Shown here piece after piece: positions 27,960 to 40,220 of a DNA stretch of 64,000 bases. How positions within the stretch are numbered: position 1 is the stretch's first letter; the number at the start of each line of letters is the position of its first letter. Where the stretch lies: NCBI GenBank assembly GCA_025642075.2, contig JAODUO010000488.1:1-64000 (forward strand), written 5' to 3'. Position numbers and translations under genes: made by a program. The notes under the pieces were generated by a model. That model worked only from the letters and a program-made list of their open reading frames with translations. It was not told the DNA's origin and ran no database searches. Source of the DNA: Ridgeia piscesae (lineage: Eukaryota; Annelida; Polychaeta; Sabellida; Siboglinidae).

Positions 27960-29510
27960 ACTTTCTATAAGTATTTGCCTCTTCTCCCTATCCATTCTCT
28001 GTCGGTCTGTCTGCCTCTTTCTTTGCAGCATACATATTTTAAAGGGTAAATACTAATTATGTATATGAACACATGAATGGCTAAGCATATAAAGCAGTTG
28101 ACATTTGTTAGCAATTAACATTATTGTGAAGAAAGAATTTCATAAAGAAGCTTCACAAACATATTTTGTGGTGCATCTCGGAAGATCAATCAACACCATT
28201 CAACACCATATTTATCACTAAGGGTCACATGCTACGAAGTTTTGTACGCCTTGTATTAGATACAGTCATTCGCACTTCTTCGCGTAGCTGGCCAGGTCGT
28301 TATGCGATATCTGTAATGAAATCCTGAACGGCGATCTAAGTACATACCTACATATACGAAAGATTGCCGAGCGAATTGGTTCCCAGCTATGGGTGATAGA
28401 GCGAGTTGAATGCAAACGCTTCACTTTGTGAATTTAAATAGTTTGCAATGCACAGTTTGAGTAACGAGTTCGTACGAAAACAAGTAATGTATAACGTGAA
28501 TAACTGTCGCTACTGCCTTGGCAAATTACATGCGTTCTCGTGATTTGTTGAACAAATCATATTTAACAATAACTGTTAACATATATTATGTTTCCCATGT
28601 CATTTCAGTTGAACTCACACGTCACTGATACGAGCATACACTCGTGTAAGATGTATTGTTAACTTTAGTGTACGTAAATCATTTAACCTTTTAAGCACAG
28701 CAATACATACGGCAGTAATGCGCGAAGACGTGTTTAATTTGATGTCCTTTGACAAAAGATGACTTACAATGTATACTAAAGAGAAACTTACAATAATGTA
28801 GAAAACATTCTTGGATCAACGTTGTGCGAACAGCCTATTGATGTTTATGTCTATGCTTTAGTTTGTTGCAAAACTACACAAATATTAATATATCAATGTA
28901 TCTTAAGAGCAACTACATATATTCCAATAATATGTTCAAATGCGAGCAACAATCACGGTGTTGTGTGTAGTTTTCTCCAATGAAAATTCGCAGTTTTATT
29001 GTACGTAAACAGTCACATAGTCATTGCGTTTACAGGCGAACAGGTAGTTGATATTCGCTTGTTCCCCCATCAGCATTGTCCGGTTGTTGCGTTTGTTTGC
29101 GATGATAATCAGACAGACCAGTGATCGCACTAATACAACAAACAAGTTAATGCAAATTACACATAACATGCCTTTTGAATAGCAATTACAGTAATGCTTA
29201 GAAGTAATGCTAGAACAAGTTGTTTTTCTTCAGATGTTGGAATACAAATATATTTATAATCAGATATAAATAATTGCCGTCCTCAACTATTGCTTTTCAA
29301 ACACAGTTTCAAGAATAACGTCGTTTAATGTAAATTAATCTCTAGAAAGATATGGATAAAAATGTATAATACAATACGAAACTACTAATAAGAAATGTAT
29401 CGCAATAATAAACAACAATAATTAGTGAGAATCAAAGAATAAAACACTACTAAAATACAACTTTCGATAAAATAACAACACAGGTAAGACATGTATCACC
29501 TCTGCTTATC
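27960..29510. other. AT-rich spacer, no gene seen
   Basis: About 1.5 kb of non-repetitive AT-rich DNA downstream of the Cys-rich gene. No open frame with recognisable motifs and no tRNA- or rRNA-like sequence was found. Confidence 0.5.
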
Positions 29511-29513
29511 TGT

Positions 29514-30890
29514 TTATCGACGGCCACAGCAGTTGTTGCACCTGTTGACACCACGATGGCGGTGACAGTCATAGTGGCGTCTGTTCCAGGGGCATCTCCT
29601 GTAGCGAATGGGGCGTCCATAACGCCCCATATCTGCAGTAGACGTAGCTTCCGCATCCGTTGCAAACGGTCGACTGCCAACCGCTGTACCTCTCACAGTA
29701 CGACTCTCTGCAGCCTGTAGTAACATAATATGTGTATGTGTATTTTGTTGAATAGGCTGCCATAGGGAACGAAAGTAAATCTCCCCATTATACAATGCTA
29801 ACTAAATCCTTCAAAGAAATATGTTATTGCAAACGTAAGAACGTATTGCATTACTGGAAAATATAATTATTATTGGCGTTATCTCTGACAAAAGATTCTG
29901 TTGGCATTTTCCAAACGCTTAATTTCGTAATTACGATGATGTAACAAATACAATGTATCAACAAATATACGAACCACATCGACCCAAACCCGGGTAGAAA
30001 GACTGGTTCATTTCACAAGAGCGGTAGTAGGCAGCGCCTCGGTTGCATTTGTAGTAGTAGCGACCGTAGAAGAGGGACGAAGTGTAGTAGTGAGCATGTC
30101 GACTGGTGCGACAACGATCATTGCACAGTCCTGGGAAATAGAAATCACAAGTAAAGACGTTGATGTGAATTGTTTAGCAAACAACCCTTCATGAAGCGGT
30201 GACCGTGAAACGTCAAGTAATTGTGCTTATGTATAATTTATTGAACCAAATTTTTATGTGTGATAAACGTTTCAACACGGAACATAATATCATAATATAC
30301 AATTATTTAGTTATTAATTTTAGTAGATGCATTTTCACAACTTGACAAGTGTCGACATAATATATACTCGATTCTTGTTTAACATCAGAATCTAAGTCGC
30401 TAATAAGCCAAACTAAATACAGTGTTTATTTATGCGAAAACATGTATTTTTATCAAATCAATATACTCTCGATAAATTCTTTGTTAACATACCGCAACTT
30501 CCAGACACAGTGACACATTGGTTCGAGGGGCAACGGCCGTACGTAACTCTCCTGCCGGTAGTAGTAAGGCACAGGCTTCACCAGAGACGGGTAGAAGAAG
30601 TTAGAGCGACGGTTCCTGCAGCAATCGTAGTCGTAGCCGTTCCAAGCTCCATCGTACCGGCAGCGAGCTGATAGGATCAAACAAACACTTTCAAATGTAA
30701 CCAATGCACTGTCGTCAATGCAAACACTGATGATAATCCAAATTGTATTTCCTACACTGTATAGCTACTTTATAGATATGTGAGTTTGAGATAGATATTC
30801 TGGTGAACATTATAAACGAAAATAAATAGGGTCGTCTTACTCACCGTGCAGACAACGTTGTGACCCACTGTTCTTCGATTGAAGCAAGTG
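29514..30890 (-). CDS. Multi-exon gene for a Cys/Tyr/Arg-rich, probably secreted protein, with frame breaks
   Basis: I do not recognise the family. Three exons with good splice sites are seen on the minus strand: 30667-30493 (acceptor CTATCAG, donor GTATGT), 30130-29975 (acceptor TTCCCAG, donor GTTCGT) and 29714-29514 (acceptor CTACAG, stop TAA). All junctions can be read in phase 1. The middle exon is fully open and reads LCNDRCRTSRHAHYY, then YGRYYYKCNRGAAYYRSC. The last exon starts CRESYCERYSGW and changes frame within a GGGG run at about 29630; its other frame ends with paired Cys and CCGRR. The first of the three also changes frame: its start reads CRYDGAWNGYDYDCC but only another frame fits the next exon. 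An FYPxL motif occurs in two exons, suggesting internal duplication. A possible upstream exon ends at 30845 (donor GTGAGT). No start codon or signal peptide could be placed. Secretion is inferred from the even Cys spacing. It could be a pseudogene or carry assembly indels. Confidence 0.5.
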
Positions 30891-30915
30891 GTATTTTTGT
30901 CTAGAAATGTCGCTG

Positions 30916-30923
30916 TATTTATA
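30916..30923 (-). promoter_or_regulatory. TATA box candidate for the Cys-rich gene
   Basis: TATAAATA on the minus strand lies about 25-30 bp before a possible transcription start near 30890 and about 70 bp before a splice donor at 30845. Spacing and sequence fit a TATA-driven, tissue-specific promoter, but no start codon lies in the proposed first exon. Confidence 0.4.
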
Positions 30924-31989
30924 CCCATGTGTCTTCATAAATCATGTTCTCTTCGCACGTCATAGTGGTTTCAGAAATATTTGAATAATTATGTTCTTGT
31001 GAAAATGTCTCTGTTCATGTGTCAGTATGGGGCTTGTTATGTTTACCTGATAACGGGGTAATTTAAGTTTTATGTTCCAAAATATCGCTGTGAACTGGGA
31101 AGTACAATTGTAATTTTAATTAATATTTTTTTATTATTAATTAGTGTTTTTTGGAATTCATCTATACAGTTTTGATATTAAATCACAATTATCTTTATGA
31201 TACACTTAATAAAAAGCAGTTATAACAGTGAATGTGCAACTGTGCTGGCACTGCTATAAGTGATAGGTGTGTTTAACAATAACATATTCTTTGTATGTTA
31301 TGTTTCAGCTGTACTTATTGATTGTAACTTTAGAGGACACGTTGGCTTGACATTAAAGGGACCCAAAAGGGAAAAGTTACATGCTATGCACGTGAAAGAG
31401 TTAATAAAAACAAACTATTTTGAACGGTAATCACATTTTTAACGTCAGTGGTTTATTAATTAAAAAAAATTGAACACCTTTTCCATCAAAGTTCGTAAGT
31501 CGCGCCATTTTGACTGATGTGACGTCGGCAAATGCTTGGCTCATTGAGCTCAGAGCGGGCAACTCTGTATTTAAAATTCCGTTAAAATAATCGCCAGGTG
31601 GCGCGTCGCGATGTTTACATCCGCTTCGTGTCCCCGGGCGGGGGAAAGGGAACATGATTTTCGTTCAGAAATGGGAATTTCGGGTTGCAAGATAAGGGCC
31701 AACATTTTCAAGATAAAACCCGAACGCGCTGGTAAACCTGGAAAGAAGCCGGGGAAAGCCGAAATGCAGAGCCGAGTAACAAGCCGAGGCGACATTGACA
31801 AGTGGTCGAAACTCGCTGAAATTTGAAACACTGACAGGTATTTTGATGGCCTCGCATTCGACCCCGGGGATTCGGCGAGTTTTTCCGTCACAGCCATGCC
31901 GTTATTATTCTCCAAATCAGTGGTGTAGGGTCGGATATTTTTATAACAACGGAGGTTTCCCAATTTGAAAAAAATATCATATGGGGTCA

Positions 31990-33170
31990 TGGCCAATTTG
32001 CGATTTATGTCAGCCTGACACCCACACAGAGGACAAGCTCGGCCCTTTTGCCCTATTTAAAACTGTTTTCAGGAATCAATTTCCAAATTGTCCAAAACCG
32101 GACAAAATGCAGATTAATTGTTGTTTTTCAAATACGGGACATTATTATATTAAAGTAGCGACTGTGGCATGCTTTTGTATTATTGATATAGCATGACATG
32201 GGGGTTGAAACAATGTGTGTAATCATAGATTAAATAGAAAACACCCCAGTAGATCGAACTATAAAATGGGGAAAAGATTAATTATCAAACCCAGGGGGTT
32301 AATATTGATTTTTTTTTAATAGGCGGGTATATTTAAAGGGGGGGTTTAATAATTTGGATGGTTAAAAAAAAAAGAAAATCACCCCCCCATGTTCTTTATG
32401 AAATCGACTTCATGCTGAATAATAGCTGTTTTTTAGCTGAAATATATGCACAGTGGAATGTCTCTATTAAATATAACAATTTGAACTGGGAAAAAACACA
32501 ACTAGCAGAACAAATATTCTAAACTATAACATATGTGGATATATTTATTATATTCTGCGGTGATCTTAATTGCAATGTAACTTTGTTGTCGAGGTAACCA
32601 TAATAGTGGCGAGGAAACCATAATAGTAGCCGTCAGGTTCCACATTGTGCTACTAATTTTCTAATTCATAAAAAACAAATTTTAAAAACATCTGGTTCTG
32701 TTTCGGATGTGCCATGATATATTACAAATGGCCATGGATTTTATTTTCTTTTTTAAACATTTTTCCAAATGTAACCGGTTAGACAACTTTCACATGTATC
32801 TGCCAACAAAAATGTAAGTATATGTTCACGTATTATAAACAGTGAAATGTGAAAATAACATTAGAGCAACCAGAACACCAAGCAAACTAACATGATACAA
32901 CATTGATATAATACAAATGATATTTCATACAATGAAAACACCACACATTATTCTATAGTAGAAATATACCCAACAATTAATGTTTAACAGTAAGTAGGAT
33001 CATTCTAGAATATTTCGAGTAGCATGCCCAGTTGTCCACTATGTCAGAACTAAAAAACCGTTCCAATGATTTTATTAAAACACAACATGTATTCTACAAT
33101 GATAATGGATTGAGTTACCTCCATTTTCATATGTCACCTGTCAACACAGTTCTTATATAGTGCGGTATCC
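31990..33170. other. AT-rich interior of the composite region, no gene seen
   Basis: Non-coding by inspection, with several homopolymer runs (C7, A8, T9) near 32300-32390. No motif recognised. Confidence 0.45.
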
Positions 33171-33175
33171 AATCC

Positions 33176-33325
33176 TCAAACATGGGGGCAAATACATTTG
33201 TATTTGAAAATATTTAAATACTTTTTTAAGTATCTGTAATTGATGTTTAGGAATAAAAAGTATTTGGATCCCTCAAGAGTTTTTTTTATTTAAATAAATG
33301 TCAATGTATTTGCCCCAAATGTCTG
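33176..33325. mobile_element. 150-bp MITE of the CAGACATGGGG family
   Basis: CATGGGGGCAAATACATTTG at the left and CAATGTATTTGCCCC then AATGTCTG at the right match the ends of the element at 12899-13712. The middle is only the AT-rich subterminal repeat, so this is an internal-deletion derivative. Confidence 0.7.
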
Positions 33326-33345
33326 CTTAGCATTGCCCTTGTCAA

Positions 33346-33622
33346 AGGGGTTTATACTTTACTCCCTGGCAGACCTACTTAATTAAACACCATCTCATGA
33401 CTGTGGGAAGCATTCAGCCAAGCTGTAATTAATTAATCAAGACGGTTTGTGTACAAATATCCACCATCGTCTATACCCAAATTACTTGTTTACACAGTTG
33501 AGTGAATTGGAGCAATGACGGGTGAACAGACTTGCCCAAGGTTCGACACAGCACCACATTGTTTCGTTCTGTAGTTGAGAGTCTGAAGCCGAGTCCAAAG
33601 TTTTAAAAACCACTGTGCCACT
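33346..33622 (-). mobile_element. tRNA-derived SINE, nearly full length
   Basis: The body TTTACTCCCTGGCAGACCTA, GGGAAGCATTCAGCCAAGCT and GCAATGACGGGTGAACAGAC is followed by a degenerate tRNA-like head (GAGAGTCTGAAGCCGAGTCC, CACTGTGCCAC) on the right. Same orientation and layout as the copy at 47538-47808. Confidence 0.7.
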
Positions 33623-34744
33623 GTACATAGTTGATATATTTATTTGGGCCCTTTATTTTATTTGGTTCCAAGTTGGCCTTTCAAAAGGGGGTTTCCCGGG
33701 GACCCTTTGGCAGGCTTGGTCGAAGGGTACAGAGAGTCATACCAGTGATACCAGCCATAAGATGGAACTTCCGTTCTCTCAGCGGAGAACAAGATATGGG
33801 ATAACACTCAGCATTTTTTGACTGCTGCCCTTACAAATTATCAGTTTATTTTTTAAATAAGCAGTTGGGTTGATTATGAACAAATCAACTGACCCCCGAC
33901 ACAAGCAGATCTTGTTTCCCTTAGCTTGGGCATATCTGTCCCAAGGACTGCAATTCCGACATGGAAAAGTCATTGGGGGGCAGCGGGGCCAGAGTTCTGA
34001 AAAGATGTAATTCACCATTCTTTCTTTCTGTTCCTGGCGGGCTGGGGAAACATACAGCTGTAGTGTCTTTGCAGCTCCAATTGCTTGCGTTTTTGAACCG
34101 AAAACAGCCATGTTGTCAGGGTTCGCTAGGGCTTGGCCGGACGTTCTTGCTAGAGCCATGGTTCCATCCCAATAAATAAACAGGGCATGCCTTTTTGGGA
34201 AAAATTGACCGTTTGAATTTTTATGTTTTTTTGAAAAAAGGGTCATTCAATTGCGCCAAAAAAAGGCACATATAAGTTACAAGGGAATAGTGAACAGTGT
34301 CCCTTTACTTTGGTGCAGTGTTTGGAAAAAGGCAATATCAACAACCAGGGCAGGATTAGGGTAGATACATTTATCAAGAAAGCAAATGGGACTGTAAAAG
34401 GGTGGAACGGGTCATGGATAGAGTACAAAATTTTCTGGAAAATGACATCCCCACTAAGATCTTAATTTGACAGCGGACAGATACTGAGTTGCCTTTTTTA
34501 TTGCACAGATAGAAGATGGTGATGCTGCTTTCCCGCTGCTGTCTTCATTGAATAGAGATGTGTATGTTTGTGTGGTGATAAATTACATAAACTAAGGTTT
34601 GATAACTGATTCATGATCACTTAGTTTTATGCACTAGAGTTGACGGGTCAGTCATGCTTTTCCCAATGTTGGTAAAATTTGGGATTGAATACATAATTGG
34701 TAAAATAAAATTCTCTTACAAACCTTTTCTCCAGTCCAAAATGG

Positions 34745-35910
34745 AGTAATTTGAATCTGATTGTACTCGAGTACAAATACTTTTTTAGTACTTGTACTCG
34801 ATACGAAGGAAAGAATCGTACTCGTACTCAAATACATTACCAAAGTAATCGTACTCACGATTAATTTTCACGGTTAATTTTTTTTATATGAACAGTTTCA
34901 AGCAAATAAATTTGCGAAAAAAATATTAGACAGATAAAAATGGCAATATTAGAAGTAATCTAATAAATGTAATAATAATCAAGGAAATTTTTTATTACTG
35001 TTGAGCATTTCAGTTAAATAAATATTCAGTCAGATTTCTCAAAATTTAAAACCTTCTCTTCCCAGAGAAGCAACATCTCACCCTCCTGCTTAGTACAAAG
35101 TACAAGTTATATTGTGACAGTCCCTGGGAAGCCCTGCAGGAGATAAGCATCCCCTAAATCTTGCTTTGTAATTTTAGAAGCCAGGCCATATGCCCCACCT
35201 GTACTTTTGCTCTGTCAGTATGGTGTGAATAAATGGTCATATTTCCAACATCCAGAATCCTGACTGGGTCTGGGCGGTTAGCTGCTAAAACCCTGTTTTT
35301 ATTATGTTTAATTAAATGCAAACTGTAAACCTGTCTAAATCCACAACTATTCTGTGTTTGTCGCATCCAGACATGGGGTCAAATACATTGAAATTTATAT
35401 TTAAATACAAATATTCTTGAGGGAAATTTCAAATACTTTGTATTTAAATATAATACATTGAAAAGTATTTCAAATATTTTTTTATATATTTTTCAAATAC
35501 TTTTCATTTTGTATTACTATGTAAATATAAGAAAAACAAACATATATTGAGACATCTAGTTTATAGGCATAATTAGTTTTTGCCCCATATGATGGGGGAC
35601 CAGTGCTAGGGAGTATTGTTATTTTAACTAAAGGGCATCTGACTGAAAGACGAAAGGCCAAAATAATTGTTTGTATGTTAAGCCAGGAGGTCCATAATAA
35701 TATAATGCCTATGTTGCCCTCAGAAGAGACACTGCTAATCATTGCTAATGTTTCCAAAAGGGAAAGGGTCAAAATTCAAAGTCAGGCCCGGAAACCAGAA
35801 TAAACTGGTGCCAATTTGAAGCCTGACTAAAGAACAAAAGGGGATATTGACCTATGGTCACTGTTAGGTATTAATCCATCCCCTGGCTCTGAGCAATCAC
35901 AAGTTGGGCC
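34745..35910. mobile_element. Partial inverted copy of the nested hAT pair
   Basis: From 34760 the sequence is the reverse complement of the right part of the element at 12413-14338 (GTACTCGAGTAC words, the ATATTCAGTCA and CCCTGCAGGAGATAAGCATC stretches). At 35369 it enters the inner element through CCAGACATGGGGTCAAATAC. It ends near 35910 inside the middle of the inner element. The terminal CAGAGATGG is not visible. The same inner element thus sits at the same place in both copies, so the nesting preceded the spread of the composite. Confidence 0.7.
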
Positions 35911-35999
35911 TTTCGGGGCGGTCAACCTGAAAATAAGGGAAATGCATGCGTAGCTACGAAACTCGAAAGGCAGTACTTTTGAAGTTATTTAGCGAGTGA

Positions 36000-36780
36000 T
36001 ATCAAAGTGCCTATATTATCGTTCATGCGGATTGACTATGACTTCTACTATCTGGCTTGCATTCAGCTGTTTTTTTTGTTATTGACATGTAGCTTTACCT
36101 TTTTTTTTATGCCTCTGTTCATGCAAACGTGAAAAATATACCATTCAAAGTAGGATAAAATTAAAAAAAATAATAATGAATAACAATATCGGAAAGGCCT
36201 AACTCGCTTGGACCCAGTTAGCGGCTCCATGATCCCGTGTACATACCCTTTCCCTTTTAGAACGTTAACTGTGGTGGACGTTTACGAACAATATCAGTAT
36301 GACATAAGTCATTTGACAGACATCGAATGTGTCTAATGGTACAAGATTCAAATAATTTAGATACAAAAAAGACTTAAAAAATTTACTAACCTTCTTGGGC
36401 GCCCTTTGATGACTTGGCTACGGCGACGGAAAGGGTTTTGACCCCGGGAACCCGTTTCGACGACTTCGTTGGTGATTAAATATCGCGCTAATATCGTTTG
36501 CACAGCTCCATACTTGAAAAATCGACGTCGCCGACGTTTCTGGGATCTTGACCCAGTATATACGGTGAGAAACATCCTATTTTGAAGCAAGTTCTTCGAA
36601 GGATGTCCTTCTTCGAAGTTCGCGTATCTTACAACATTGTGTTTACAACGGCGATAGCATTGACGCACGCAATCGGACACGTGACTTTAAGGCCCGGGTT
36701 TTGGTGTTTAGGGTCAGACCACGGTCAGACAACTGGGAAAAGGCGATCATGGACGCCTTTATGAACCGATGATTTTAGTA
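36000..36780. other. Right interior of the composite region, no gene seen
   Basis: Moderately GC-rich around 36400-36740 with dispersed CpG, which stands out from the AT-rich flanks. No recognisable protein or RNA. Confidence 0.4.
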
Positions 36781-37282
36781 AAATTATCCACTTTGGAATT
36801 ATTTTACTAATAAACTACTGACGTTAAAAATGTGATTAATTTACCGTTCAGAATGGTTGCTTTGTATTAGCTCTTTCACGTGCATAGCACTTAATATTTC
36901 CCTTTTGGTTCCCTTTATGCTGCTTTATAGTGTATTTGCAAACAATTGGGGTGAAGTACCGTTATTAATTAAAAATAATTCAGTGCAATTAATTAATGTA
37001 TTTGTCACTAGGTATGTCATTGTAGTTATCGTTATTGTTTTAATATTATATTACAATTACCTTTTAGTTTTACAACAGTAATCAATTATACTGAAATTGT
37101 TGTTTGTTTACTTAAATGAAATGTAAATTGCATATTAATCATTGTTTGCATGACTAAAATTATCATATATTTCCCTACAAGTGGAACATTGTGTGTGTAC
37201 TCTAAATGGATAGTGTGTTTCTTTGGAGATCTCTACTGTACTGAATTAGACTTACAAGGTAAATTTCGAGTATCGAATAAAA

Positions 37283-37366
37283 AGCTGGTATCGATTGATA
37301 TCGAAGAATTCTGGTATCGAACCAGCAATATAGCGATCGATATCGAAGAATTCTGGTATCGAACCA
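37283..37366 (+). repeat. Two-copy tandem repeat of about 47 bp
   Basis: ATCGATATCGAAGAATTCTG then GTATCGAACCAG occurs twice in succession. The words ATCGATATCGA and GAATTC are palindromic. Further GTATCGAGTATCGAGTATG copies follow at 37420. Confidence 0.8.
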
Positions 37367-37436
37367 GACTGTGCTACTACTGTGAACTGTGTTCTATGTG
37401 AATGTTAGACATACAACGTAAGTATCGAGTATCGAG

Positions 37437-37565
37437 TATGAAATGGTTCAGGTTTCGGCAGGATAATTTGGTTGTAGATGGCGGGCAGGTGGTACCCCTG
37501 GTCTTTGTTCATGGTAGGGGCTCTCCGTTTGATATAGATGGCCTCCTTCACTTTCTTAGCCAAAT
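37437..37565 (-). mobile_element. Penelope-like element fragment (C-terminal nuclease tail)
   Basis: The minus strand reads AKKVKEAIYIKRRAPTMNKD then QGYHLPAIYNQIILPKPE, the usual C-terminal tail after the GIY-YIG nuclease of Penelope-like retroelements. No other part of the element is seen nearby. Confidence 0.5.
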
Positions 37566-37869
37566 TAGCCAAATGTCATGAATCTGTCAATTCATTTAAT
37601 TTCACAATATGGAATTTGAGCATTATGGTGTGTCTGCGATTGTTACAATTGGTCACATCAACATGATAATTATTCTGGTATGATATTGCAACAGGATAGA
37701 GACGGATGTTCAACATCAGAACTGTCAGCAGTTGTTGAGAGAAATCGACAGCGACTTATCAAAGCAACTGAAGTGTACGGAACCAACAATAAAGAATCGT
37801 GTGAATACGTGGAAGCTTGAGCGAGAGCTCACTCAGAAATAAAAAGATCTCGAAGGAGGTGAGAGGGAT

Positions 37870-39130
37870 GATTAGGCTGATTGTGATAATTAGCAAAACA
37901 AACTTGTGTTGTGAATAGAGGAATAAGGTAGATATAGGGATTATTAGCGAGGTTGTGGTTTGAAGGATATTAGTTTACTGAAGGATCTTTCATCGAATGT
38001 ACCATCAACCATCTATAAAAATCCACACTAGTAATGTGTGCCTATTTTATTTATTACCAAAATGATCATGCGAACAATTTTTTTATCTATTAGCAGAATG
38101 GGCACACGTAAGCCTATTTGATATATTACCAAAATAGGCATGCATATCTATTTTATCTATTACCAATCACGATAATAATAACAAGTCAATCCTGGGTGTA
38201 AACAATGATATACACTCCAAGTAATTCGAATTTCTTGTAAAACCTGTTAGTTGTAAATTACAAATAAAACAAAACATGCTGTCAAACATTTTAAAACTAT
38301 ACCAAATGTTCGTGTAAATCATTTAAGTAGAAACTGCTATTTATATATTTAATGTTAACTTCTGGTGTTTGTGTGCTGTAGCTATCAAATGTTTGATGCC
38401 AGAACCTGAAAGGAGACACAACGAAGAGAAGGCGAACAGGTGAGCACCATACCCATGTCATGTGTACACATGCATGGTCCAGCCACGTTGATGTCTTTTT
38501 CACCACGCCGATAAAGTAGTCAGCTCCAGTCTCCACGCAGCACATCGGACGCATGCATTTGAATGAAGCTTGCTACTCTTTCCGATTTCAACAAATAATG
38601 CTTGCAAACGTACTTGAACATGCCCGGTTTGCAGTGCTATGTCATGCACTTTTAGCTATGATTTTGTATTTTAGTATGCGGATGTGTCCATATGGAAAGC
38701 ATCGATACTTAGGGTTTAAATGACTTGTTTTGGATTGATAGACTAACTGTACAATTATATACCCGTCCCATATCAATACCACAAATAGTTAATCATTAAC
38801 GCTAGATGGCGGGCATGTAACAAATCACTGGCTGTCAGTTGCATAAGCTACTAAAACATTGTGACGTAGATTCCCTAGCTAGCAACCATTTTATTCACCG
38901 ATTGACAGAGTTTGTTAAATAACTGGATACATAAATTATGACACAGTTCAAAAAAGTATTCAAGTATTTTTGCAGAGATACTTTATTTGCTATAGGTGGG
39001 CGGATCGTTGATGATAAAATAAACTACCCGATAAAATAAATATACCGTTATTGGCACATTTTTACTATTCATTTGTATAACATTATACCATAAAAATACA
39101 GATTTCAAAGACTCAGCCTGGCAAACAACT
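37870..39130. other. AT-rich spacer, no gene seen
   Basis: Contains a degenerate repeat of CCTATTTTATCTATTACCAA at about 38040-38165 and otherwise no recognisable structure. Confidence 0.45.
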
Positions 39131-39151
39131 TAATTTAAAAAGTGTATATTA

Positions 39152-39156
<5 letters not shown>

Positions 39157-39233
<77 letters not shown>
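39157..39233. repeat. (AT)n microsatellite
   Basis: About 77 bp of AT dinucleotides joined directly to the 5' side of the LINE fragment. Confidence 0.95.
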
Positions 39234-39239
<6 letters not shown>

Positions 39240-39560
39240 CAACAGGTACAGACAGAAAAGGAAGGCAGCTAGAAGAGTTGTGGATAAAGCAAAAAGAGAG
39301 AGCGATATATATATATATGGAAGAGGAGCTATATATAATAGAAAACTCGAAGAGGATAGTGGAAAGAAGATGATCTATGGCATGGCTCGTGAGAGGAATG
39401 AGGATAGCAAGGGTGTGAAAGCTATAACAGTGGTCAAAGACAAGAACGGAAAGCTAGTGACAGACAGGAAAGAGGTGCTACAGGTATGGGAGGAATACTT
39501 CAAGACACTTCTGAACCAAAAGGAATAGAGATAACTGGATCTACCTAGTGCAGTTGATGG
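39234..39560 (+). mobile_element. LINE fragment: linker before reverse transcriptase
   Basis: One frame reads YRQKRKAARRVVDKAKRESD, KLEEDSGKKMIYGMARERNE, VKDKNGKLVTDRKEVLQVWE and EYFKTLLNQKE, then a stop. This is the pre-RT region of the RTE/CR1-like family to which the fragment at 25830 may also belong. A small ATATATAT insertion splits KRESD from RKLEE. Confidence 0.7.
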
Positions 39561-40109
39561 AGGGTTGATGAAGGTAGGGTAGCAGGCATTGATGAAGATA
39601 GCAGCACGGCTTTGTCAAGTTCCGCCTGCAACAATGCATACATTGAGTGAAACCACCCAGAGACAAGCACAAGCAAACATCATCTCATTTGTGATCCAGC
39701 ATTGCCTTTGGGATCTCGAGGTTCGATGTGATAAGAAAATTTCTGTTTCATTCTTACATGGAAATCATTGTTTGCATCCTACGCGTCACAATTGTTCAAT
39801 GCATCGCCTACTTTAATCAGTATGCATGTCGTCAGTTATTTAACTGTAGCGCATGTCTTGTTCGTTGGGCAGTGCCTTACTTCCGCTGTTAACCTGCGCA
39901 GTTATTAACGCGTCGAACACCGGAAATTGTCTACGTCACGAAAACAATTATTCGCTCTGTATGTTTCGGCGCCAACTCTGGCGTAGGCCGTCCCGGCGGC
40001 ATTCAGACGTCATGCGACGCGCTGATTCGCACCAATTCACCATGCCGTCGAGGGTCTTGTGATGAGGTAACACAAGTCTGACGACACGTCACTTTAGGGA
40101 CACGTGTAG

Positions 40110-40117
40110 GTTGTGTG

Positions 40118-40153
<36 letters not shown>

Positions 40154-40220
40154 TGTGTGCTTGTGTATACTTGTTTGTGCCTATGTGTGCGTATGTGTGC
40201 GCGTGCGTGCGTGTGTGTTG
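40110..40220. repeat. (GCGT)n and GT-rich microsatellite
   Basis: About ten GCGT units (40117-40154) followed by degenerate GTGTGC repeats. Confidence 0.9.

Larger units (their letters stand above)
31355..36918. mobile_element. Composite region bounded by imperfect inverted repeats of about 100 bp
   Basis: The left end reads AAAGGGACCCAAAAGGGAAA then GCTATGCACGTGAAAGAG, GAACGGTAATCACATTTTTA and ACGTCAGTGGTTTATTA. The reverse complement of the right end reads AAAGGGAACCAAAAGGGAAA, GCTATGCACGTGAAAGAG, GAACGGTAAATTAATCACAT and ACGTCAGTAGTTTATTA, in the same order. The arms are roughly 75-80% alike by eye. Between them lie a MITE (33176), a SINE (33346) and a copy of the hAT pair (34745-35910). 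No transposase was recognised. It may be one large TIR element that collected insertions, or two solo ends in opposite orientation. Confidence 0.5.

Noticed and set aside
29514..30890. Reading the Cys-rich gene as a known venom peptide
   Set aside because: Cys content alone is not enough, no known framework was recognised, and no signal peptide or propeptide could be placed; left as unknown.
33779..34246. 155-codon minus-strand frame within the composite region
   Set aside because: No recognisable domain, no splice context, and it lies in transposon debris with many homopolymers; chance or decayed element sequence is as likely.
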